Shown here piece by piece: positions 1 through 6,943 of a stretch of 32,147 bases of DNA. A program made the position numbers and the translations under genes. Below the pieces are notes generated by a model that searched no databases, was not told the DNA's origin, and worked only from the letters and a program-made list of their open reading frames with translations. Origin of the DNA: Balneolales bacterium (GTDB taxonomy: Bacteria > Bacteroidota > Rhodothermia > Balneolales > Natronogracilivirgulaceae); assembly GCA_007132495.1 (NCBI GenBank), contig SLOL01000035.1, positions 1-32,147 of the forward strand, written 5' to 3'. Each line of letters begins with the position of its first letter. Positions within the stretch are counted from its first letter, which is position 1.

Positions 1-46
1 CTTGTCCAAAAGTCTGGCAAACCGTATGTAACAAGGATTATCAATT

Positions 47-2833
47 ATGCAAGAATGGAAGGGATTGAACATCGAAGCAGAAGGTGAAGGCATTTCCAGA
101 CCGTTGAGCCGCAATGTCAATTTACTGGGTGGACTGCTTGGCCAGGCTGTTCAGAATCTGGCCGGTGAAGAGATGTTCGATCTTGTTGAATCACTTCGTT
201 CCCGGTGCAAAACCGCTTATGAAGAGGGCAGTGACACCGACGCGTTGCGCAATGAAGTGCAAGAGCGCCTCCGGTCGCTCACTCCCAATCAGATGGACTG
301 GCTGCTTCGGGCTTTCACCTCCTTTTTCCATCTGGTAAATCGAGCCGAACAAATTGAAATCACCCGCATCAACCGGGATCGCGAGTTGAATTCCGATGAA
401 GAGCATCCCAGGGATGAGTCGGTGATGCAGGCCGTTCATTATCTGAAATCCCGGAACCTGACCTATTTTGAGTTCACCAACATTCTTGCAAATCTGGATA
501 TTCAGCCTACATTAACGGCCCACCCGACCGAGGCGAGACGGCGAAGTATCCTTCATATACAACAGGGAATATCCAATCTGGTTCTTAAACTGAATAACGA
601 GTCACTGATTCCATCGGAAAGAGAACAACTTATATCGGAACTGTTTTCCCAGATCTGCATTCTCATATCCACCGATGATGTGCGTCCGTCCCGGTTGAGT
701 GTGCTCGACGAAGTAAGAAACGGGCTCTATTTTCTGACCAATTCCATATGGGACACCGTTCCCAAGATTTTTTCGGATCTGGAGGATGCGGCAGAAATCT
801 ATTACGGCAAACGTCCGGAACTACCGGCTTTTCTGAGATACCGGAGCTGGAGAGGAGGGGATCGCGACGGGAATCCCCGGGTCACTTCCGAGATGACGAG
901 GGAAACGCTGCATCTTCATTACGAATCGGCGATGAACAAATATGAAGAGGCCTTAAGCGGAATTTGGTATGAATTGAGCATCTCTTCCCGGCATATGGCT
1001 GTACCCGATGTATTGGCCGATGCGATATACAGAGATAATGACCGGTTTGATACCGGTCTGAATATCGAAGAATACTGGCATGAGCCTTACCGGTTGAAAG
1101 TTCATTTCATGCAGGCCAAACTTCGGCGACAGAAAGCCTTTCTGCTCGAACAACAGGGTACCGGTGCCGGACCCTATCCGGTAGCCGATTTTCTGGAGGA
1201 TGTGGAGCAGCTGATATCCGCTTTGCGGCAGTCCGGTTTCCGGCAGCTGGCAGACCGGGGTTCTCTGAGAAAGCTGCAGTACCAGATCAAGGCTTTTGGC
1301 TATCATCTGGCCGCTATTGATATACGGCAGCACAGTGAAATATTTGGATCTTGCGTTTCAGAGATGCTGCAGATGGCCGGCATCAGTTCCAATTATGAGA
1401 AGTTGAAGGAGAAGGAAAAGCAGAAACTGCTGGAAAAGGAACTTGGAAGTCCGAGGCCGCTCATTCCGCGGAACATAAGGCTGAGTGAGAAGTCGACAGA
1501 AATGCTGCAAACTTTCAAGGTTATTGCCGAAGCTGTCCATCGCGATCCCGGGGTCATTGGTAGTGTGATCGTTAGTATGACGCATTCGGTTAGTAACCTG
1601 ATGGAAGTTTTGTTGATAGCCAAGGAGATGGGGCTGTGGTTCTGGAAAAAGGACGAGGTCGTCAGCCATCTGGATGTGGTTCCGCTTTTCGAAACGGTGG
1701 ATGACCTGAATGCCAGCCGCAAGATCATGTCGGATCTTTTCGAAAATGAGTTGTACCGGGATCATCTGGAGAGCCGTGATAATTTTCAGGAAATTATGCT
1801 GGGATACTCTGACAGTAACAAGGATGGCGGGTATTGGATGGCGAATTGGGCTTTGCACAAAGCCCAGGAGGATCTGGCGCTGGTTTGTCAGGAATATGAT
1901 GTAACCTGCCGCTTGTTTCATGGCCGCGGCGGTACGGTTGGCCGGGGAGGCGGCCGCTCCAACCAGGCCGTGATGGGACTTCCCCAGGCATGTCATAACG
2001 GCAAGATCAGGTTTACCGAACAAGGGGAGGTGATCTCTTTCCGGTATGCCCTGCCATCAATCGCCCGGCGTCACCTCGAACAGATTGTCAATGCCATGAT
2101 TCAGTCTACCGGACAGGCCACCCGCGAAAAACGCCATGAAATCAGCAGTGATGAACGGGCGGTGGCCATGATGGAAGAAATATCACAGAGATCTATGAAA
2201 GCCTATCAGTCTTTCACCCGGAAAAACGATGTTTGGAGATGGTATGCCACTATCACTCCCATTGAATTCATCAGTGCATTGCCGATAGCCTCCCGTCCGG
2301 TGTCCCGGAAATCGGGAAAAGAGGTGGACTTCGAGAGTCTGCGAGCCATTCCATGGGTGTTTGCATGGACACAGACACGCTATAACCTGCCGGGCTGGTT
2401 CGGTACCGGTTCGGCATTGGATACCTATCTTAAGGATCAACCACAGGATCTGGAACTGATGCAGAACCTGTACAAAGAATCGCGATTTTTCTGTTCGGTG
2501 GTTGATAATGCACAGCGTGAATTGGCACGCGCTCATCTGGATATCGCCGAGTATTATTCACGCCAGGAGGAAAACGGGTTTCACCATGTTATTGTGGAAG
2601 AGTTTAACAAGGCACGGCTGGCTCTGCTGAAAATATCGCAGGAAGAGCAATTGCTTTCCCGCAATCCGGTGATCCAGAAATCGATAGCCCTGAGGAATCC
2701 ATACACTGATGTTTTAAACTTGCTGCAGATTGAATTGATGCAGCGAAATCGTAAACAGAAATCGACTAAATTGCGTCACACGCTGTTTTCCAGCATCAAT
2801 GGTATAGCAGCGGCCATGCAAAGTACAGGTTGA
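47..2833 (+). CDS. ppc: Phosphoenolpyruvate carboxylase
   Basis: Carboxylates phosphoenolpyruvate with bicarbonate to oxaloacetate, a cytoplasmic anaplerotic step feeding the TCA cycle. The 928-residue product has the usual family length. The active-site signatures are present: LTAHPTEARRRS near residue 155 (catalytic His), GYSDSNKDGGYWMANW near residue 585 and FHGRGGTVGRGGG near residue 625. The C-terminus ends in the conserved form, with RNPYTDVLNLLQIELMQR and then SINGIAAAMQSTG, so the gene is intact. The ATG at 47 follows an AAGGA at suitable distance. It is followed after 18 nt by a small membrane protein gene on the same strand, with which it may be cotranscribed. No regulatory gene is next to it. 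Identification is very secure. Confidence 0.98.
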   Translation: MQEWKGLNIEAEGEGISRPLSRNVNLLGGLLGQAVQNLAGEEMFDLVESLRSRCKTAYEEGSDTDALRNEVQERLRSLTPNQMDWLLRAFTSFFHLVNRAEQIEITRINRDRELNSDEEHPRDESVMQAVHYLKSRNLTYFEFTNILANLDIQPTLTAHPTEARRRSILHIQQGISNLVLKLNNESLIPSEREQLISELFSQICILISTDDVRPSRLSVLDEVRNGLYFLTNSIWDTVPKIFSDLEDAAEIYYGKRPELPAFLRYRSWRGGDRDGNPRVTSEMTRETLHLHYESAMNKYEEALSGIWYELSISSRHMAVPDVLADAIYRDNDRFDTGLNIEEYWHEPYRLKVHFMQAKLRRQKAFLLEQQGTGAGPYPVADFLEDVEQLISALRQSGFRQLADRGSLRKLQYQIKAFGYHLAAIDIRQHSEIFGSCVSEMLQMAGISSNYEKLKEKEKQKLLEKELGSPRPLIPRNIRLSEKSTEMLQTFKVIAEAVHRDPGVIGSVIVSMTHSVSNLMEVLLIAKEMGLWFWKKDEVVSHLDVVPLFETVDDLNASRKIMSDLFENELYRDHLESRDNFQEIMLGYSDSNKDGGYWMANWALHKAQEDLALVCQEYDVTCRLFHGRGGTVGRGGGRSNQAVMGLPQACHNGKIRFTEQGEVISFRYALPSIARRHLEQIVNAMIQSTGQATREKRHEISSDERAVAMMEEISQRSMKAYQSFTRKNDVWRWYATITPIEFISALPIASRPVSRKSGKEVDFESLRAIPWVFAWTQTRYNLPGWFGTGSALDTYLKDQPQDLELMQNLYKESRFFCSVVDNAQRELARAHLDIAEYYSRQEENGFHHVIVEEFNKARLALLKISQEEQLLSRNPVIQKSIALRNPYTDVLNLLQIELMQRNRKQKSTKLRHTLFSSINGIAAAMQSTG

Positions 2834-2851
2834 TCAAACTACACAGACTAT

Positions 2852-3247
2852 ATGGATCTTGATCTGGCAACACCGGCCCTGTTATTTCCCGCAATCTCTT
2901 TGCTGTTATTGGCTTATACCAACCGCTTTCTGACACTGGCCAACCTTATCCGGAATTTGCACGGCAAATATCAGCAAAAGCATGACCCTTTGCTGGTGTA
3001 TCAGATAGCTAACCTTCGACTTCGTACCCGCCTGATACGTGATATGCAGGTATTGGGGGTTGTGAGTCTGTTTCTCTCTGCGTTATGTATGCTGTTGCTT
3101 TTTCAGGGTTATATGGCAGCGGCAAAATATGTTTTCGCTGCCGGCCTGGTATTTCTGCTCGCATCGCTCGCTCTCTCGATATGGGAAATTCAGATTTCCA
3201 TCAAAGCACTGAATATCCAGCTTGGAGATATGGACCGGGAGAGATGA
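2852..3247 (+). CDS. DUF2721-type small membrane protein
   Basis: A 131-residue integral membrane protein resembling the DUF2721 family, whose function is not established. Three hydrophobic segments are visible, at about residues 5-27, 68-90 and 95-113. Between the first two lies a basic stretch with the pattern NLRLRTRLIRDMQ, typical of the family. No catalytic motif is apparent. The gene begins 18 nt after ppc and ends about 28 nt before a strong hairpin, so ppc and this gene probably form one transcript. A functional link to PEP carboxylase is not implied by anything in the sequence. Family assignment is from recall of the pattern. Confidence 0.75.
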   Translation: MDLDLATPALLFPAISLLLLAYTNRFLTLANLIRNLHGKYQQKHDPLLVYQIANLRLRTRLIRDMQVLGVVSLFLSALCMLLLFQGYMAAAKYVFAAGLVFLLASLALSIWEIQISIKALNIQLGDMDRER

Positions 3248-3274
3248 GGAGGACGCCGGAAGTGTAAAAAATGA

Positions 3275-3303
3275 AGCCCCCGGTACATTCAATACCAGGG
3301 GCT
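3275..3303. terminator. Hairpin between convergent genes, probable terminator
   Basis: An 11-bp stem with one mismatch (AGCCCC-C-GGTA against TACC-A-GGGGCT) and a 7-nt loop lies between the plus-strand small membrane protein gene and the minus-strand TPR gene. Read on the minus strand the stem is followed by TTCATTTTTT; on the plus strand an A-rich stretch comes first and a T run only about 25 nt later. It could terminate both directions. The remaining spacer to 3451 also holds a smaller hairpin at 3347-3369 (TGCAG...CTT / AAGCTGCA) and a T-rich stretch; no gene is seen there. Confidence 0.6.
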
Positions 3304-3451
3304 GAAAACTTAGAGGTCAATGTAGTTTTTTATAGTGTCCTGTCCATGCAGTGCTTATCGCAAGCTGCACTTAACCCCATTACGAATTAAAAAGAAAATT
3401 GTTGTACCCTTTCTGTTTTTTTCAGATTAGTGCAAAAGGGACATTTCCAAC

Positions 3452-4138
3452 CTATTGGCGGGCGATGAGCATGCCTTCCAGTCTTCTGGCCTGATCGGCC
3501 ACCTGTGAGTCTTCGTAGGTACCAAGGATGCGATTCACAATTTCCAGAGCTCTGTCATGTTGATCTGCTTCGATATAAGCTTCTGCGGCATTAACCAGGT
3601 TCTGGGGTGTAGTAGATTCGTTTTCATCCCATTCGGCCGCTTCCAAAAAGACCTCAGCAGCCTCTTCGTATTGTCCGAGATTGGCCAGAATGACACCGTG
3701 AAGAGCGATAGGACCAACTCCCAGGATACCATCGGGAGGATCAAACTGCTCGATGTACTGAAGAGCCTGCTCGTAGTTTCCCAGTTCGGCTTCCGATACA
3801 GCCGCATAGTACCGGGCAAGATTTCCCGCCCGTGTACGGCTGTAATTATCGATGATATCCATAAAACCAATGCTTAACCGGGCATCATCGCCTTCAAGGG
3901 CGACTTCATACTCTCCCCGCTGAAATGCTTGTTCGGCGTGGACCAGTAAATCCTGGGCCTCCTGTTCCTGGGCCTGGGTATGGAGATAGTAATATATTCC
4001 ACCACCGATCAGTAATATTGCTGCAATTGATGCTGAGATGACGGCAGTCATGTTGCGTTTCAGAAAACTGATAAACAGATAATAACTGGTCAGCAGTGGA
4101 TCGGTTTCGAGTTGTTCTTTTGTTAGACGCTTGGCCAT
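3452..4138 (-). CDS. Membrane-anchored tetratricopeptide-repeat protein, YfgM-like
   Basis: A 228-residue protein with a short basic cytoplasmic N-terminus, one membrane helix at about residues 30-52 followed by YYY, and a soluble part of TPR-like helical pairs. The pattern ARYYAAVSEAELGNYEQAL near residue 105 and later repeats such as LGQYEEAAEVFLEAAEW are typical TPR units. The architecture matches YfgM/ancillary SecYEG translocon proteins and other single-pass TPR proteins of the envelope; such proteins act as scaffolds or chaperones. It lies 77 nt downstream of the LolD-type gene on the same strand, fitting an envelope-related operon. The specific role cannot be read from the sequence. 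Confidence 0.75.
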   Translation of the reverse strand: MAKRLTKEQLETDPLLTSYYLFISFLKRNMTAVISASIAAILLIGGGIYYYLHTQAQEQEAQDLLVHAEQAFQRGEYEVALEGDDARLSIGFMDIIDNYSRTRAGNLARYYAAVSEAELGNYEQALQYIEQFDPPDGILGVGPIALHGVILANLGQYEEAAEVFLEAAEWDENESTTPQNLVNAAEAYIEADQHDRALEIVNRILGTYEDSQVADQARRLEGMLIARQ

Positions 4139-4215
4139 AAGTGGTATTGAAGCTTGTAAATAGTATTACATTAAAAAGTGAGCTAAATATATCACAGTTT
4201 TAGCACAGGACAAAA

Positions 4216-4917
4216 TCAGGAGTTTTCTATTACAGTGGATTCAAGCATGCCGTTTTTCAAGAGATAGACAGTCGGGGTAACCGCTGCTATGCGATGATCA
4301 TGGGTTATCAGGACAATAGCGGTCTGTTCTTTGCTTTTCAAATCCAGCAGAAGGTTCAACAGCTTCTCGGTATTGCGCTCGTCCAGATTACCGGTTGGTT
4401 CATCGGCCATGATGATTTCCGGCTGGTTCATCAACGCTCTTGCAACGGCCACCCGCTGCTGCTCTCCTCCGGATAGCTCGGCCGGACGGTGATCCATTCT
4501 GTCGGACAATCCGGTCTCTTCCAACAGATATTCGGCACGATCCCGAATTTCAGACATCGGTTTCCCGGCGATAAGTCCGGGCATGAAAACGTTTTCCAAA
4601 GCTGTGAATTCGGGAAGGAGGTGGTGAAATTGAAACACGAAGCCGATGTTGCGGTTCCGGAAATGGGCGAGGGCTTCATCATTCATTGCCGACAGTTCGG
4701 TGTTTCGGAACCGTATGGTACCCTTGTCAGGGCGGTCCAGTCCACCCAGAATATGCAACAGGGTGCTTTTACCCGAACCACTGGCCCCGATAATCGCCGC
4801 TATGTCATTCTTGCGGATGTCAATATGAACCCCATTCAGAACATGGACAGGCTCAGCCTTTCCACTGTAGGTTTTATGGATCTCTTTAGCTCGTAAGAGG
4901 ATATACTGGTCCGTCAC
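4216..4917 (-). CDS. lolD: ABC transporter ATP-binding protein, LolD type
   Basis: ATPase subunit of a LolCDE/MacB-type ABC system; LolD drives release of lipoproteins from the inner membrane toward the outer membrane. The 233 residues contain Walker A GASGSGKST (near residue 43), Q-loop FVFQFHHLLPEFTALENV, signature LSGGEQQRVAVARAL, Walker B IIMADEPTG and the H-loop VLITHDHRIA. The VFQFHHLLPEFTALENV segment strongly resembles LolD. Its start overlaps the stop of the upstream phosphodiesterase gene by 4 nt (ATGA), indicating translational coupling. No permease gene (LolC/E) is in the window, so assignment to Lol rather than another MacB-like exporter rests on sequence type and not on context. 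Confidence 0.85.
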   Translation of the reverse strand: MTDQYILLRAKEIHKTYSGKAEPVHVLNGVHIDIRKNDIAAIIGASGSGKSTLLHILGGLDRPDKGTIRFRNTELSAMNDEALAHFRNRNIGFVFQFHHLLPEFTALENVFMPGLIAGKPMSEIRDRAEYLLEETGLSDRMDHRPAELSGGEQQRVAVARALMNQPEIIMADEPTGNLDERNTEKLLNLLLDLKSKEQTAIVLITHDHRIAAVTPTVYLLKNGMLESTVIENS

Positions 4918-5729
4918 GATGATTTCTCTTTTTCGAATGCTGGATAAATGATCGGTTCGATGTGAACGCAGAATCCGGTTTCAGGATCGATTTTGGTGAC
5001 CAGACCGCAAATACGGTTGTCTCCATTGGCTACTTTGTATTTATGCGGGGTTTGAATCAGAAATCGTTTGATTGCGGTTTCCTTGTCCATGCCGATGACG
5101 GAATGGTACGGGCCGGTCATACCGACATCGGTGATATACCCCAACCCCTTGGGAAGAATACGGGCATCACCCGTTGGAATATGGGTGTGTGTTCCGGCCA
5201 GAACGGATGCATTACCATCAACATACCAACCAAAAGCCATCTTCTCGGCGGTGGCTTCGGCATGAAAATCGATAAAGATCATATTGGTTTGTTCCCGGAC
5301 CTTTTCAAGTACCCGGTCCCACGACCGGAAGGGGTCGTCAATGGGCTGCATGTAAGTCCGGCCCTGCAGATTGACGACGCCGATTTTGGAGTTGCTGTTC
5401 GGGATGTCATAAATGCCGTAGCCGAATCCGTGGGCACCTTTCGGATAATTCAGGGGGCGCAACAGATTCGGATCTGTTTTCATGTAGGGGTAAATTTTCC
5501 ATTTTGCGAAACTGTGGTTTCCCCCCGTTATAACATGGACGCCCAGACGATAGAGACTGCGGATGATTTCCTCGTTAATTCCCATCCCCTCATGTGAATT
5601 TTCGGCATTGGCGATGACAAAGTCAGCTTCGTACTTGTTGATCAGGGAGGGCAGAAGAGTTTCCAGGAGAGAGAGGCCGGGTGTTCCGACGATATCACCA
5701 ATGAACAGAACCTTAAGGGGTTGTGACAT
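4914..5729 (-). CDS. ymdB: YmdB/TIGR00282-family metallophosphoesterase
   Basis: A 271-residue metal-dependent phosphoesterase of the family that includes Bacillus YmdB, known as a cyclic-nucleotide phosphodiesterase that interacts with RNase Y. Motifs are LFIGDIVGTPG at the N-terminus (metal ligand Asp), NAENSHEGMGI, TGGNHSF, FIDFHAEATAEKMAFGWY, and the GTHTHIPTGDARILP segment near the middle, all diagnostic of this family. In many genomes the gene for RNase Y sits beside it; here the neighbours are the 6S-like RNA and zapA upstream and lolD overlapping downstream, so rny is not present at this place. Its length is normal and the reading frame is intact. Confidence 0.9.
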   Translation of the reverse strand: MSQPLKVLFIGDIVGTPGLSLLETLLPSLINKYEADFVIANAENSHEGMGINEEIIRSLYRLGVHVITGGNHSFAKWKIYPYMKTDPNLLRPLNYPKGAHGFGYGIYDIPNSNSKIGVVNLQGRTYMQPIDDPFRSWDRVLEKVREQTNMIFIDFHAEATAEKMAFGWYVDGNASVLAGTHTHIPTGDARILPKGLGYITDVGMTGPYHSVIGMDKETAIKRFLIQTPHKYKVANGDNRICGLVTKIDPETGFCVHIEPIIYPAFEKEKSS

Positions 5730-5811
5730 GTAACTGAATTTCGAAATCTATTGATTAGTACAAGATAAATCCGGCTTTTTATGCACGCTCAACAACGCTA
5801 CGGGAAGCTGA

Positions 5812-5973
5812 ATGAAAAAACAGTACTACGAAAACCATCTGAATGAATCCGGCTTTCGTGATATCAAACGATATAAAAAAACGCTAATGAAGCAGGCACA
5901 AGACAAGCTACCGTCTATGACAGTGCGGGCATCCACTCGAACCGGGTCTGCCTTCCACTATTCACATGTGTGA
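5812..5973 (+). CDS. Possible 53-residue ORF antisense to the 6S-like RNA
   Basis: ATG at 5812 opens a 53-codon frame ending in TGA at 5973. The product begins MKKQYYENHLNESGFRDIKR, is basic, and resembles no family I recognise. The first 23 codons lie outside the RNA gene and use codons that look gene-like; the rest runs antisense through the 6S-like RNA. Upstream there is only a weak purine stretch (GGGAAG) as a ribosome site. It may be chance. In the rest of the spacer 5730-5874, AATCCGGCTTT occurs twice (5768-5778 and 5846-5856) and nothing else is recognisable. Confidence 0.2.
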   Translation: MKKQYYENHLNESGFRDIKRYKKTLMKQAQDKLPSMTVRASTRTGSAFHYSHV

Positions 5974-6060
5974 CATGAGGCCTGGCATTGCCGGACGAAG
6001 TTAAACGCCCTGGTTTTTGAGTGTTGTGCTTGTTTATGTTAACCCTGCCTCAAAAGCGTT
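5875..6060 (-). ncRNA. ssrS: Probable 6S RNA
   Basis: On the minus strand, 8 nt after the zapA stop, AACGCT TTTT GAGGCAGG pairs with CCTGCTTC ATT AGCGTT about 170 nt further on, giving a two-part closing stem (6 bp plus 8 bp with one G-U). The T run at 5875-5881 follows directly, as in an intrinsic terminator. Inside, GGGCGT can pair with ATGCCC, CCGG with CCGG, and CATGT-CAC-ACATG forms an apical hairpin. The total of about 180-186 nt, the long closed rod with interrupted pairing, and the position right after zapA are those of 6S RNA, which binds the housekeeping RNA polymerase holoenzyme in stationary phase. The assignment is by structure and context only; no covariance search was possible. 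Confidence 0.7.
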
Positions 6061-6068
6061 AACTACTC

Positions 6069-6383
6069 TTATGAAAGATCGTCATTTTCACGTTCAATGT
6101 CACCCACAATTTGTCGAAGTGACTCATTAATTTCCGTAAAAATCAGTTTGGCGTCTTTCGGGCTGTCTGGTTGTGACCCGTCGTTCATCAAAAACAGTTC
6201 CTCAGCTATGCTCAGGCTGGCCAGTACCATTATGGTGGACTCGGATTGATTGACCAGCGCTTTCCGGAATTCAGAAAATCGTTTGTCGACGTATCCGGCA
6301 ATCTCGTACATCATCTCCTCGTCATCTTCCTGGATCTTCAGAGGATATTGCTTGCCCAAGATGGATACTTTGATAGATTTCAT
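6069..6383 (-). CDS. zapA: Cell division protein ZapA
   Basis: A 104-residue ZapA, a cytosolic protein that binds FtsZ and promotes bundling of Z-ring filaments. The N-terminal globular part begins KSIKVSILGKQYPLKI and contains AGYVDKRFSEFRKAL; the helical C-terminal half carries the LASLSIAEELF pattern and continues into a coiled coil. Length and domain order match the family. Upstream lies a small coiled-coil protein gene on the same strand (108-nt gap), and downstream the 6S-like RNA starts 8 nt after the stop, suggesting that the RNA is made from the same transcript or from a promoter inside zapA. The gap 6384-6491 holds two small inverted repeats (TGACGG-TTTG-CCGTCA at 6449-6464 and GATTATAATC). 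Confidence 0.9.
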   Translation of the reverse strand: MKSIKVSILGKQYPLKIQEDDEEMMYEIAGYVDKRFSEFRKALVNQSESTIMVLASLSIAEELFLMNDGSQPDSPKDAKLIFTEINESLRQIVGDIERENDDLS

Positions 6384-6491
6384 GTGTTTATAAATTTTTA
6401 TTTAAGGACACATGTAATGTCCATGACGATTATAATCATGCTCTTGTGTGACGGTTTGCCGTCATGGCCATTTCATCTGTTTAAAGTTTCC

Positions 6492-6902
6492 TTATTCATG
6501 ATTTCCGGATCGGGTCAGGTGGTGATCAATCCGGGTAATAAGTTCGGTGATTTGCTGGCGCAGGGCAATCTTTTGGGTATCGCTTAAATTGTCAAACAGT
6601 GACGGGGCCGGATCATCCGGATGGTATTTATCTGTGGAATTCGGGCGGGGAGCATCGGTGCCTGTGGAAGAGGCTTGATTCTCCGGCCGGAAATGACGAT
6701 CCGTTTTCAGCTCTTCTTTCAGCTTTTCGATTTCCTGCCGGCTTTCGGCAAGCTGAGAACGAACCTCTCTCAACTGTTCCGTGAGTACCCGGTTTTCGCG
6801 TTGATAGTTTTCTTTTTCTGCTTTCAGCTCCGCTACTTGTTCACGAAGCCTGTTCAGCAGGTCACGGTATTCCTTATAATATGGCTGATCTTTGTAGGTC
6901 AC
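6492..6902 (-). CDS. Small coiled-coil protein between pheT and zapA
   Basis: A 136-residue protein of unknown function. Residues from about 8 to 68 form a long charged heptad-type coiled coil, with segments such as LNRLREQVAELKAEKE and QLREVRSQLAESRQ. A polar, Pro/Ser/Asp-rich linker follows (about 70-100), and then a short helical region with LSDTQKIALRQQITELITRI. No membrane segment or enzyme motif is visible. It starts 41 nt after pheT and is followed by zapA on the same strand, so it may be a division-associated coiled-coil partner in the manner of ZapB; this is inference from position and shape and not from sequence similarity. Confidence 0.7.
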   Translation of the reverse strand: MTYKDQPYYKEYRDLLNRLREQVAELKAEKENYQRENRVLTEQLREVRSQLAESRQEIEKLKEELKTDRHFRPENQASSTGTDAPRPNSTDKYHPDDPAPSLFDNLSDTQKIALRQQITELITRIDHHLTRSGNHE

Positions 6903-6943
6903 TTATGCGCTCGGTGTGGGGAACGCAACGATGCAGGTTATCA

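Noticed and set aside
1358-2023. 221-codon minus-strand frame inside ppc
   Set aside because: Antisense to the catalytic signatures of PEP carboxylase, without recognisable protein features.
4962-5597. 211-codon plus-strand frame opposite the YmdB-type gene
   Set aside because: Shadow of a well conserved phosphoesterase; no motif or ribosome site.
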